Made by a program: the position numbers and the translations under genes. The notes beneath the pieces are model-generated. The model was not told the DNA's origin. It saw only the letters and a list, made by a program, of their open reading frames with translations, and did no database searches. A stretch of DNA of 64,000 bases from Gracilaria domingensis (taxonomy: Eukaryota; Rhodophyta; Florideophyceae; Gracilariales; Gracilariaceae). The stretch covers positions 50,208-114,207 of the forward strand of contig VCMS01000180.1 in NCBI GenBank assembly GCA_022539475.1, in the 5' to 3' direction. This document shows, piece after piece, positions 33,154 through 43,218 of this stretch (position 1 is the first letter of the stretch; the number at the start of each line of letters is the position of its first letter).

Positions 33154-35640
33154 TCACGGATCGTATAGGACCCCATCGGCAGATACAATGCGACCACACC
33201 AACAAATTGACTTAGCAAACAGTATACACTTTCGGGGGTGCAAGCGAATGCAATAGTGAGCACAGGTGCGAAAAAGAAGGCGGATGCCATCAAAAAGTCC
33301 TGCGATGCTGTGACTGTGCAGCAGTATATCATCAAGCCAATATAGTAGCTGACGTAGCAAGTCTTTGGGGAAGATATTGGCCAGTGCCGACTGCAGATGA
33401 TTTGTAGCATTGGTGGTGCCATGGAGCACCCTGCTTGGAGAGAAGACACTGTCAGGCGTAATGAAGAACTGGAGTTCTTGAGAGTCCTTATCCAGAGGAA
33501 ATTGCCAGTAGCCGTGTGAGAGGTCAAACGAGGCGAAGAAACGCGATTTTGTCAACTTCAGAAGCTCCTGTTCGATGTTCGGCATGGGGTACTGATGCTT
33601 CACAGTGTACTGGTTGACAGGGCGGAGGTCTACTGTGAAGCGGAATCGGGCTGCTCCCAGCTTCGGGACGATGAGAGGGGCTGACGCCCAGGGTGAGGAA
33701 GGATTGGGGTAGGCCATACCCGCTTGTATAAGCTCAGTGACGAAGCCATCCAGAAATTTGCGCTGCTCTTGTGAGTACTTGCGCAAGCGAACTCGGACCG
33801 GGCGAGCGTCAGGAGTCAGAGAAATCTTCAGAGGTGCGACCTTGGCAGCGGGGCCAGAAGAGAGGGATGTCCGAAAGATGTTGAGGTTCTCCTGGACAAT
33901 CTGTTTCAATGTGCATGCGTGCTCTTCAGGAAGGCCGTTTGCCACGGCACTGGCAACCATGCCAGTGACTGCTTCGCAAATGTCGCTCTCTTGGTCAGCG
34001 TCAACAGGGTCAAGGAGTGCTGGGTCAGGAAAAGAGTCCTCGTCACGACGGGCGGTGTCGTAGACAACTCGGGGCCGATCGGCTGATGATGGCGATGTAC
34101 TGGCGGATACGGCGTTCATGCGAGCTATCATCAGACGACTGACGTAACCCTTGGTCGAGTGTGAGGTTGGGTTTCCAACGTCAGAACAGTCCGAGCCATT
34201 GAGGGCAAACCTGTTGTTGTCCAAAAGCGTATGGGTGTCTACACGTAGGTGCTGCAGGACGGGTCTCCCGATGAGGAGGTGTTCACATGCTAAATCATCG
34301 TCAGCTACCAAGAAGGAGATGTTCATGAGGGCGAGGTTTCCAGACGCCAGGTGGAGGATTGTGCGAGGCACAGTCCATGTCCGCGAGAAAGAAAACATCT
34401 GCGCTCTGTCCTGATGCTCTTTTTTCAGAGCGACTGCTAAAGACACCTTCTGAATGGCAGAGATCTTTCCGATCCCTTTGATAGCAGCGTCCTCGGCCAG
34501 CCGTGGTGAGACGATACTGTCATCGCTGCCATCGTCGCAGCGCCCAGTCGAATCGATGGATGTGATTCCATCTGAGACCGTCACATAGCAAGCCGGCAAG
34601 GCATTCTGCTGAGAAGGTTGTAGTCGAGCAACGACACCGGAGTTGTTCCGCTTGGCCTTTTGCCCGCGTGTGGACCGCGAGGGACCATCGGCGGCCTTCC
34701 GTGCTGCGAGTTCGGACTTCAGATCTTCCTTTTCGGCCGCTGTGGCCTTGGGACAGTCATCAATCCAATGACGGGCGCCCTCAGCTTTGCAAGGCGGATG
34801 CGGGCAAGGCGGTTGTCGTTTCCCTTTCTGGTTGGTTGATTTCGCTGTAGCATCTGTGTTTTCAGATGAAGATTCGGCCCCCATTCTGTTGCGAGTTGTA
34901 CTTGCATTGCTGTTACCCCGGTTTTGCGTCTTGGATGAACGTGCCCGGGGCGGTGGACCCGTGTCAACAATTTGAAAAGCTTCAGCGACTGTGAGTGCGT
35001 GCTTCATAAATCCCTTGAAGTCCTTCTGGAGCGGTGCGTAAACCAGTTCTAGATCGCTTTCCAGGCGTTGTTGCAGAGATCTAGGCTTCACAGCTGATAC
35101 GATGTGTCTAACGGCGAGTTTAGAGTGGTCCTTCGCCACCCATGACAAGCCATTACGACGAAGGATGGACACATATGAAGTGAATAAGCTTTTCATTCGC
35201 GAGCGGGAGGAGTTGTCGGACATGTCCATTGTGAGCTCCTGCCGAACCACTGCGTCGATCTCTGCTACAGTCATCGTGTCCTTGTCCTCTTCAGCTTCAG
35301 ATTCCAAGTATAGACGAAGTTTGGCGTCGGTCAGATCTTTTGGGTCTTTGACGCCTGGAATGTATTCCAATTCGATGCAAGACTCGAGCCATTCGGAGTC
35401 AACACAGTAGCTGAGGTTGACAGGTCGGACCGGTTCGGTTGTGGTTGAGTCGACAACTGCCAGTTGTAGTGCCCTAGCGGTGACTTCTTTGACATACTGG
35501 TCGTATTGGCTTAAAAACACTCGAATGGACTTGGGGTTGGTGTTTGTCAGTCGTGGATGACTGAGAGAAAAAGAGACGGATGTCGGCTGCTGCAAGACAG
35601 TATTGTCTCCGTGAAGTGTTGGCGTTGATGCCGACGCCAT
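33154..35640 (-). CDS. gag-pol: Gag-protease-reverse transcriptase of the Ty3 element
   Basis: An 828-residue frame from ATG 35640 (MASASTPTLHG; an upstream in-frame TTG is less likely) to TGA 33154-33156. Gag region: about residues 1-260. A zinc-binding pattern C-x4-C-x6-H-x4-C (CPHPPCKAEGARHWIDDC) follows at about 280-300. The protease-like part contains DDGSDDSIVS in place of the usual D-T/S-G, with LLIGRPVLQHLRVDTHTLL. Reverse transcriptase: FTVDLRPVNQYTV, motif A FFASFDLSHGYWQFPL, motif C YWLDDILLHS, with the Y-x-D-D active site intact. The TGA falls after SADGVLYDP, and the protein continues in phase beyond it. No frameshift between gag and pol is needed. Confidence 0.9.
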   Translation of the reverse strand: MASASTPTLHGDNTVLQQPTSVSFSLSHPRLTNTNPKSIRVFLSQYDQYVKEVTARALQLAVVDSTTTEPVRPVNLSYCVDSEWLESCIELEYIPGVKDPKDLTDAKLRLYLESEAEEDKDTMTVAEIDAVVRQELTMDMSDNSSRSRMKSLFTSYVSILRRNGLSWVAKDHSKLAVRHIVSAVKPRSLQQRLESDLELVYAPLQKDFKGFMKHALTVAEAFQIVDTGPPPRARSSKTQNRGNSNASTTRNRMGAESSSENTDATAKSTNQKGKRQPPCPHPPCKAEGARHWIDDCPKATAAEKEDLKSELAARKAADGPSRSTRGQKAKRNNSGVVARLQPSQQNALPACYVTVSDGITSIDSTGRCDDGSDDSIVSPRLAEDAAIKGIGKISAIQKVSLAVALKKEHQDRAQMFSFSRTWTVPRTILHLASGNLALMNISFLVADDDLACEHLLIGRPVLQHLRVDTHTLLDNNRFALNGSDCSDVGNPTSHSTKGYVSRLMIARMNAVSASTSPSSADRPRVVYDTARRDEDSFPDPALLDPVDADQESDICEAVTGMVASAVANGLPEEHACTLKQIVQENLNIFRTSLSSGPAAKVAPLKISLTPDARPVRVRLRKYSQEQRKFLDGFVTELIQAGMAYPNPSSPWASAPLIVPKLGAARFRFTVDLRPVNQYTVKHQYPMPNIEQELLKLTKSRFFASFDLSHGYWQFPLDKDSQELQFFITPDSVFSPSRVLHGTTNATNHLQSALANIFPKDLLRQLLYWLDDILLHSHSIAGLFDGIRLLFRTCAHYCIRLHPRKCILFAKSICWCGRIVSADGVLYDP

Positions 35641-35687
35641 GATCAAACAGAGGATGCGATACAACCGTTAGTATCGGCAGTGATCAC

Positions 35688-35978
35688 TGTGCGCTTCGGT
35701 CGTAAGCGCAAGATGGTGGAGTGAAAGGTGTGGAGTTTGATGCCTCCGGTTTACTCGGGAGGCGCTGCAGCGAGGCGTTAAGTACGCCGCAGCTCGAGAA
35801 CGAGCACAGCTTGAGCTCCACGCAAATTTACAATGACACCCAGAGATGCGTCTCTGAGTGACGTGGACGCACGAGGGTGATGCATGCCTCGCGCTGTGCG
35901 TGGGTGGCACTCAATCTAAACTCCTAAATGACTATCTGCGTAGTGTGTCTACCAAGTGGCTGAGTAACGGCCACTACA
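35688..35978 (-). repeat. 5' LTR of the Ty3 element
   Basis: 291 bp, same ends (TGTAGTGGCC...GCGCACA on the minus strand) as the 3' LTR, followed by the target duplication CCGAG (35979-35983). The sequence directly downstream on the minus strand starts GTGATCACTGCC; a clear tRNA primer site is not obvious. Confidence 0.95.
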
Positions 35979-36180
35979 CCGAGAGGCAAAGATTCAAAAT
36001 GTAACGCAACGTGACAAGAAACTGGGATATATTGAATTAGATAATACAGAATACGTAATGGCGTAAGAGCTATTGAATAAAATAGAAATAGTAGTTTGTC
36101 CTCTAGATTTCAAATCTATGGTAGAGGGACACAAAACAGTACCGATTGTTCCATGAAGACCCCAAATATAACCGGTCGCG

Positions 36181-36420
36181 GATGTCCGTTCATAGGTTCT
36201 TTCTCGGACAGGGACGGCATATGCACATCTAATGCACATATTGTCGTGCATCACAAGCACATGATATGTACATCTGTACCAGAACCACAGAACATCTGCC
36301 GCATATCCTTTACGGGTATCCTTCGTATAGTTTACGTATATCCAATGAACATCTAAGGGCTATCCAAAAGCCATCAAATCAAAGGAAAATCACAGCATGC
36401 AAACGGACATCTAATGGATA
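36181..36420. repeat. Short dispersed ACATCTAA/GGATATCC motifs
   Basis: ACATCTAA(T/G)G occurs at about 36228, 36349 and 36409, each after a purine-rich G/A, with GGATGTCC (36181) and GGATATCC (36416) palindromes nearby. They sit just upstream of the peptidase-like relic and could be protein-binding sites or sub-terminal repeats. Confidence 0.4.
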
Positions 36421-36423
36421 TCC

Positions 36424-37419
36424 GTGGTATGTCGACTTGCCTTTCTGGGAGAGTCGTGGAGTTTCGACAACCCTGTCTCGATCACAAGGGTGCAGAGCGC
36501 AGATATCGAAAAGTACGAAATTGAGCACGTTTCCACAAACACCCGCCTTTTTTCCGCCGACGAGTGTAAGGCGGTGCTAGGGGATACCATATTTCAATGG
36601 TGTTCATTGCGCCCCGGTGTACTTTTCACTCATGAAAAGGCTCTAGGGTTTGGCCTTTATGACCAGGAGCCTGGAGAGGTGTGGTCCATTGACGAGTTGT
36701 TTTTCGTCCACAGGGACTACTTTCTCCCTGGACAATTCGGAGTGAGGATTTTTCGTGGTCCGGCATATTATGCTATGAACCACGATGAACCCCAGTAGGG
36801 TTGGAGCTGTGTTTCTCTGAACAGCATCCAAAAACCCGGGCTAGAGTCCGCACTAATTGCACAATCCATTTGGCGGGGTCCATTGCAGTGCGAAGTTCGG
36901 CGCGTTTGTAACCGTGTATCCATCACTCCGGTATCGGCCTCATCCGCGATTGACGCCCTAGACAATTGGTGTACTGCACATCCCAGGACATCAGTCCGTG
37001 TATCTTCTCCAGGATCTCGTCCGCACTACAACGCTACGAGAAAGTATCTTCTTCCCAGCGAAAGGATGATGATATCAGATACAGAAAACTTCTGCATGCA
37101 GGCGTCAATACTTAATGCGGCAGAGAGGTTAGTTGGTTACCGCTTTGCCATTGCAACCTTTCTCTCGACCTGTTTTCCTCCAATCATGAGTTTCACAGAC
37201 GCCGGAAGATGGCTTCAAAATGTTGCAGGTGGTTTTAAACTGCATCGGCTGAAAAGCTTGAGTCCGAGCTTAGACAAGCTGCGTTGGGTAACTTATCAAA
37301 CCGAAGGAGTGTACTTATTGCGACTGCGTGCAAGTAATGTTGATCACGTCCTTTGTATAGGCGCAGTGAACGATCAGGGGTTAGATGCCGTTAAACCGTA
37401 TCCGCTAGAGCTCTCGTAG
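36424..37419 (+). pseudogene. Papain-fold cysteine peptidase-like protein with one in-frame stop
   Basis: One plus-strand frame of about 330 codons is interrupted only by a TAG at 36796-36798; 36424 and 36883 are in the same phase. The N-terminal half (IEKYEIEHVSTNTRLFSADE, LFFVHRDYFLPGQFGVRIF) is not recognised. The C-terminal half has the order expected for an OTU/papain-like fold: Cys in ENFCMQASILNAAERL (codon 37093), His in NVDHVLCIG (codon 37345), then an Asn/Asp in AVNDQGLDA and PYPLELS. The start is unclear; no ATG opens the frame. It converges on the copia-like relic. Such peptidase domains are known as passengers of mobile elements. Assignment rests on three short motifs only. Confidence 0.45.
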
Positions 37420-37578
37420 GAGTCGCTCTGTAGTTGTCGCGGTGGAACCGGGGATGGTGTTCGGGTTATGGAGATTCGGGAAGTTGTTCTCACGAGAAGT
37501 GCACAGACGAAGCAGCACCGCATCGCTTGACCACGAGGTTTACCACGGCATTTTGAGATATATGTTGCATAACAAAAC

Positions 37579-39959
37579 TCAGTTGTCTCGGTTGGAAACA
37601 CGCTTCGCATGTTTGAGAATCTCGTCATGAAGTACACCCGTTCGCATTACTGCATTCAACTTCCGAAACATCACTACGTTTCGCTTTGTCAGTGCATCAG
37701 CGAGATTATTACGACCCTGCACCCATTGCAAGACGGCAATCTCACCAGACTCGAAAGAATCTCTCAGCCTTCCCACGGTCAGTCAAAGGCCATAGTCTTT
37801 CCCATCGTGGAGCGTCGTAGTCCTCGAGTATAGCCCTTCCGAATCAACAGTCAGTACGAATGGGAGGACCTTGCTCGCTCCATAAAAACTCTGGATTGCG
37901 GATGACATCGACGATCCTCGGTCAGCTGAATGTGCTGCCGCGAGTATTAAAGCTCCAATTGAGCTAAAAGACACTCTAGACTGCTTGGCACTTGTCCAAT
38001 CGAGAACATGGAAGATGGGCTGACCACCCCCTGCAGGAATGAAAAGGCCGGAAACATATCCAGTCTGTCCATATGAACCCTTTCCTTGACTCGCATCGGA
38101 GAAAGCAAGATAGCGGGGAGCAGCGAGTAGCGTGGAGGGGCGTAGGTACATTATTTCGGGCCTGAGTGACTGGACTTCTCCCAGTACTTGGTTAGCAAGG
38201 ATAAGATCTGGCACTATGAGCCTTGACGTACGCTGTTGCAAGTAACTAGCAGCGAAGGAGGCTTGAGGTAAAATACCGTGGCCCAAAAAGTTCAGCGAGC
38301 CTTTGAGGCCAAAGAAGCGGGTCCTTTCTGCAGCCGTGCAGGGTGAGTCATAATATTTGCGGCGTGGTCTTGGAATTTCCAGCTTTTGGATACCAGCCAC
38401 AAACTCATTCATGTTCGCCGATATGGAACCATTCGCCTTCCGACTAATACGAAGTCGGTTGAAAATCAAGTCTGCCGGGGTGTCGAATTTGCCCACGGTA
38501 AATCGTTTCGCTATATATTCGTGGAAGCGCTGCAGGTCCGGCAAGGAACCGGCAATGAACATGTCATCGACCACCTTGGCCATTGCCAGTTTGATGAAGC
38601 CGTTCTCGTCCCGCAGAACGAAAAGTTGAGGCAGGCCGGGGATGGTTTCGAAGTTATGATCGGATAACCACTTCTTAACGGCAAGCTGCCAAAGGCGTCC
38701 CGACTCCACGAGCCCGTAAGTCGGGGCTAGAAGCTTCCAGACATGTCGTGGCCTTGCCCACCCTCTTGGAGGAATCATAAATATATCCCTCTTAAGGTCG
38801 CCGCCCTGCTAGTATGCCTCTTTTATGTCCAGGGTGGCTAACGGAAAGCCAAGCGTTGCTGCGATTGAGAGACAGTTCGAATCACTGGAAACTGCGCTGC
38901 AGAGGAGTCCTTCCGAATACCGTGTTTCTCCTTGTCTCGGCTACCATGAGGGACAAGCCTGCCTTTCAGACGAAGAGCACCACCTTCCCCATCATCCTTA
39001 ATATGGAAGAAGTGCTGCGAAGTGACGATATTCGCCTACTTTAGAAGTGACGAGCGGTGTATTTCTTTGTAGCGACCCTCGTATACAGATTTCTCCTTAG
39101 CGATGGCCTTGTCAACCACCCATCGCGGGAGGAACTCCGTCTTCGATTCTGACACCTGCTCCTTCCCCACGACTTTCATTGCGTTCTTCAGGATACCCTG
39201 CTCTGCTGAATGCAATTGTACCGGTGGGATAACGTTAATGAACGGCGTGCGTTCGATGTCCTTATCGGGGCGCGGAGGCTCACACGAAGTGCCTATGTCT
39301 TTTTCTGGAAGGTCCACAACTTGTGGCTTTTCACCGGCCAACAGCGAGCGCACATTTGGATGGTATCACCATAGTGTGGGCTCTTCATTCAGGAGTAACT
39401 CCACCGAGTTCGGACGCCCTCCGGTATTCTGCTTCGTCTATTTTTGTAGTTCGGAAACTGCCGGTTTGTCCGGAGACTCCTCCTCAGCTTCCACAATCCC
39501 ATGTCAAAGTAGAGAAGTATAGCCCATTTGGTCTAGTTCGACTAGCAGTGCCGAGGTCGGAACTAAGCGGACATCCTCATATGCCGCTCTGATTCTAGGG
39601 CCCGAGTGGTTCTCGTTAGAGGACAGTAAGAGGGAGTGCTCTTGCGCTTCACGGACGAAGCCCACATGCCAAGTTCCAAACTTCGGCCCACGCTTGAAGT
39701 AGTACACAGCTGTGTCCCTAGGGAATGGAGATCGTGTGAGAACGTGGGGGTTCCGAGTCTTGTCGGGGGTCTGTATCGCTCTTCTAGCCACCTGTTCTTG
39801 GTAGGCTTCAAGGAGTTCAACTGTTTTTTTGGACTGTGGGAGGCTCATAATGCTCGGGGTATACCCCCGACCTAGTTCGAAGCTGCTCAGCTTTCGTACG
39901 CCATACATACAGCTGCTGAGAAACGTTCTCTGTGTTCTCTTTTTGCTAGTTAGGTGCAC
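37579..39959 (-). pseudogene. pol: Copia-like pol relic (integrase tail, RT, RNase H), 5' truncated
   Basis: Minus strand. Integrase C-terminal tail at 39959-39504 (FELGRGYTPSIMSLPQ), then a linker. RT begins with LPRWVVDKAIAKEKSVYEGR and ANIVTSQHFFHIKDDGEG, then GRLVPHG. The LATLDIKEAY segment follows in a shifted frame. From 38778 it reads LAPTYGLVESGRLWQLAV, the active-site region KVVDDMFIAGS (copia RT usually Y-V-D-D), LAFSDASQ of RNase H, and finally VLQWVQGRNNLADALTKRN, the usual copia end. Stops: TGA 39504, TAG 39438, TGA 39366, TAG 39036, TGA 37783; two compensating frameshifts lie near 38770-38850. The integrase core, protease, gag and both LTRs are missing or unrecognisable, so it is a dead fragment. 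Confidence 0.8.
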
Positions 39960-40601
39960 TAGAACACGATTATTGGACGAAATTAGTCAAAAAATCTGCA
40001 AAAATTGCGTATAGGGCTATGTGGAAGCAATTAGTTTCAATTTTTTGTATACTACGCTTTCATGTACTAGGGCATTATCTCCATTCAATGCAGAACAGTT
40101 GACGTACGACACGATTGCTAGTATATGTTCACGAAATGAAAGTATCAGAGTGTCTTCGTCTGAGGACATCATGTGATGTCCACCTGTGCCGCCATATTTA
40201 CGTTCGCTAATTTTCTGCAAATATTCTAAAATAGTCATGATTACTACGACTACCTAGTACAACATTCATCTTATGGAACCGCGCGCATGCATCTCGCCAA
40301 CCCCATACCACTTCAAGTTGCATTCTACTTACAAGAGTCCACCGCCACCACCCTCCTCTATCTCCGCATCTGCGAAAGACAACGGCCCAAACCCTTTCAC
40401 CACATCATCGCCCCCTTCCTCCTCATTTTCCTCTTCCTCCACATCTTCCCCGGCTCCACTTCTCCTGATATCCCACAACGCTGCTTCCCTTCCACACCGG
40501 CTTCGGAACACACCTGAACCCAACCCTAGTCTTCTTCTTTTTCTCCATCCTCCGCTTCTTCTCCTTTTCAACCTTCGGCCTCACTTCATCCTGCTCCACC
40601 T
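39960..40601. other. No supported gene
   Basis: AT-rich to 40.27 kb, then CT-rich. A minus frame at 40238-40017 is open but has no motif. Confidence 0.4.
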
Positions 40602-41165
40602 CTAGTTTCCTCGCCAAAATTGGCCTCTTCTCCCCTTACTTCCTCTTTCGGCCCCTCTTCTTTCCTTCTTTCCTTCGTTACCTGCAACAATTTCATTCTC
40701 ACCCAAACTCTCCGTAGCCGGCACAAAGTCCCTCACATCCTCATCTGCATCCACACTAGCTGCATCGACCCCGACCCCGACCCCGACCCCGTTCACAATC
40801 CTCAGCGCAGAAGTCACCAAAGTACCTCGGACTTGACATACATCGTCCCGCTTCTCACTGAGTTCCTTCAGCTTCCCCTCCAGCTCCTGCACTCGACCCA
40901 TCAACTCTTTTTGCCCATCCTTCAATCCCCTTAGCTCCCTAGCAACAAATCCTGTGACCTTCTCCGTCAGTCGACGAACCTCCTCACCAATGCGGGTCCC
41001 CATCGCCCCTGCGCAACCCAACATCGCCATCGACCACCACTTCAGCTCATCCTTGTCCTCCCATTCATCTTCCTCCGCAAAACTCCTCTTAATCTTCTTA
41101 TAATACCTCTCCCCATCGCTGGGATCCCACGGCCACTTCACATTCGAATGAGACTTGCCGCTCAT
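40602..41165 (-). CDS. Small coiled-coil protein
   Basis: 187 residues from ATG 41165 (MSGKSHSNVKWPWD). The frame upstream of this ATG runs through a purine-rich simple repeat and is probably not coding. After a Trp-rich start (WPWDPSDGERYYKK) and KWWSMAMLGCAGAMGTRIG, a Leu/Glu/Lys-rich heptad region (EEVRRLTEKVTGFVAREL, LMGRVQELEGKLKEL) suggests a coiled coil. The later VGVGVGVD is encoded by a CCCCGA microsatellite (about 40767-40792). The C terminus is basic (KKERRGAERGSKGRRG). No family is recognised. It lies on the same strand as the ParB-like/dioxygenase frame about 2 kb upstream of it and may belong to the same element. Confidence 0.5.
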   Translation of the reverse strand: MSGKSHSNVKWPWDPSDGERYYKKIKRSFAEEDEWEDKDELKWWSMAMLGCAGAMGTRIGEEVRRLTEKVTGFVARELRGLKDGQKELMGRVQELEGKLKELSEKRDDVCQVRGTLVTSALRIVNGVGVGVGVDAASVDADEDVRDFVPATESLGENEIVAGNEGKKERRGAERGSKGRRGQFWRGN

Positions 41166-41219
41166 GATCAGATTGCAATGAGCGGGGACGTATCGGCAGA
41201 AAGAAGGGAAAGGAAAAGA

Positions 41220-41300
41220 CAAGATACAAAAGGGAACGGGAACGGGAACGGAGGGGAACGGAAGCGGAAGGGATCCGAAACGGAAGGGATCCGAAAGGGG
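41220..41300. repeat. Purine-rich simple repeat
   Basis: Repeats of GGAACG and GGAAGGGATCCGAAA on the plus strand, upstream of the coiled-coil gene. Possible polypurine promoter tract. Confidence 0.7.
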
Positions 41301-41704
41301 AGATGACGAAACTCTATTCGTGCGTAGGTGCTCCGTGAACTTATCACGGCGCGAAAACCCTGTCATGTATGTACGCGCTTTCACCACCACTGCCTAGCAC
41401 CCGTTCTTATCCCTGTGAAACAAGTTGTTTCTCAAAAATAATTTCATAAGTTCTAGCCCAATTCCCCAGTTTTCAACCGTCTCTCCCTCTTCATATTACC
41501 AACTCTTCATCATCCATGTACCTTTTTTCTTACTTATATCAATGTCTCGTCTCATAATACAGTATAAAAGCAACCAGTCTAATCAATCGTTTATGAAAAC
41601 CATGTTCTCTACATGTCAGTAGCCTCCACTTTTAAAGAAGCGTAATAGTAGAGCTGTTTTCCTATGTATTGTAACTCACAAACAGTCTACGTTCTAACAA
41701 ATAA

Positions 41705-42798
41705 ATGTACCGCCTCTCAACAACCATCCAAAGCCCCCTTTTCTCTCCTTCGGTACGAATTCGAAAACGAAACTGTTCCGCAATGGTCTTTCGCAAGACA
41801 CACCAAGTACGGGAAATCCCGCTAAACAGTCGACTGCGTTCTGTACGTATCCAGCTGGATGCTTTCTCACATGCAACGTACATCACTTTGAACAACTGCC
41901 TTCAGTTACAGTACGACCTCGATGCTGAAGAAGCTCACATTCGTGGTGGGAAAACTCTCGTCACTCCCGCACTGCAGAATGAGCTCAATGAGCTCTATGA
42001 AATACTACATGACACACCCCGTCACGAAAGTATTCTGGAGCACCCACCCTTTACTCACGCTATTCGAACTCTCCCAGAGCTTTCAAATTATATATATATC
42101 AGTCAAGATTCTACTCTCAGAATCCCCTCAGCTTGCTTTCGCCACCTTCAATGGTGTTATTTGCTTCATGGTTAACGGTAGCCATAGGCGCGCTTTAGGG
42201 TATCATCAAGCCCGTCTTGGCCAAAGCGCTTCTATTCAAGCGCTCCTCTCGCCATGCTCAGCTAGGTTTCACCATTCTCTATAGCATTATGGAGACCATG
42301 TTACACATTATTCTCTTCGATCTTGCCTTTTCTCTACATGCCGCAAGATACGGTACCCTAGCTCTCGGACCGATGATTCCTTCGCACATGACGAGCACCT
42401 CCTCCATATTGAGGAATAAATACTTGGGTATAGCGGTCGGTGGCCTTTTCGCTCTCAATCTCTCCATCTTCGTCACCTATCAACTCCGTCCATCCCCGTC
42501 CAATCTTATTGATTCTGTCAGAACAGCCTCTATAGCTTTTTCTATAGGTGGATTTCTATTCGGGCTGTTCACTATCGTCGTGAACGCACTCTCTATCTTC
42601 TACTCTACAGGCAACACCTTTACCAACATTGTACCCCTCTCGTACCGCGTAGGAACTCGATGGGGAAGGCTGTGTCTCTACATCCGTTGTGTCCTACACT
42701 CCCTCAGAAAGGCTCTCTTTTTCCATGATGTATTGCTCTCCATCAGAATGTTTTTGAACAGAGTGGTCCCAGTATTCTTCGCCCACACGCTTTCTTAG
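41705..42798 (+). pseudogene. Multi-pass membrane protein, frame-broken
   Basis: The first part (41705-42130) reads MYRLSTTIQSPLF, then ALQNELNELYEILHDTPRHE. The frame then has to change near 42130. A second frame continues with VLFASWLTVAIGAL, a TAG at 42197-42199, and without further break QLGFTILYSIMETMLHIILF, KYLGIAVGGLFALNLSIFVT, SIAFSIGGFLFGLFTIVV to TAG at 42796-42798. At least four hydrophobic segments predict a membrane protein. It is divergent from the coiled-coil gene and convergent with the ParB/dioxygenase frame. No family is recognised. The break may be an intron, but no convincing GT-AG pair joins the frames. The function is unknown. Confidence 0.45.
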
Positions 42799-43218
42799 TC
42801 GCTAGATCCATCTGCCTTTCGTATGTACAGAGGCATCCCCCCTCTTCTTACAAACACCCTATTCGTTGCACTTCTTGTGTGTGCGGGTATCGTCAAGCAC
42901 GAACCACGGGTTAACCTCAAGAGGTACTTATGTGCACTCGAAGAGCATCCTAGACCCCAGACTCGGCATCTATTGGATAAATAATTTAGACACTAACTAC
43001 GATAGTTATTAGTAGTACATAGATAAAGAACAAACATTTAACTCTTTCTTAATGAAGTCCCTTTGTGGAAACATATGAACATATATATAGAACTTATGAC
43101 ATAGGTTTTTACGCAAAACAACAATCAATATCTTCAACAACAACAACACATGCTGAAGACATCTCTGGATATCCACTCGTTAACTGCAATATCGTAAAAT
43201 CATAAATTCGTGGCTCGT

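Larger units (their letters stand above)
30169..35983 (-). mobile_element. Complete Ty3-type chromovirus retrotransposon
   Basis: An element on the minus strand bounded by two 291-bp LTRs (30174-30464 and 35688-35978) with a 5-bp target duplication CCGAG at 30169-30173 and 35979-35983. Comparing the LTRs by eye I found one difference (C at 30314, T at 35828), so insertion is recent. Between the LTRs a single gag-protease-RT-RNase H-integrase-chromodomain frame runs from ATG 35640 to 30435. It is broken by a TGA (33154-33156), a 424-bp insertion (32481-32904) and a TAA (31017-31019). Taking out the insertion and one copy of its duplicated T6 leaves 1592 codons (stop included) in one phase. Order RT, RNase H, integrase and the chromodomain identify the chromovirus branch of Metaviridae. 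Confidence 0.93.
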
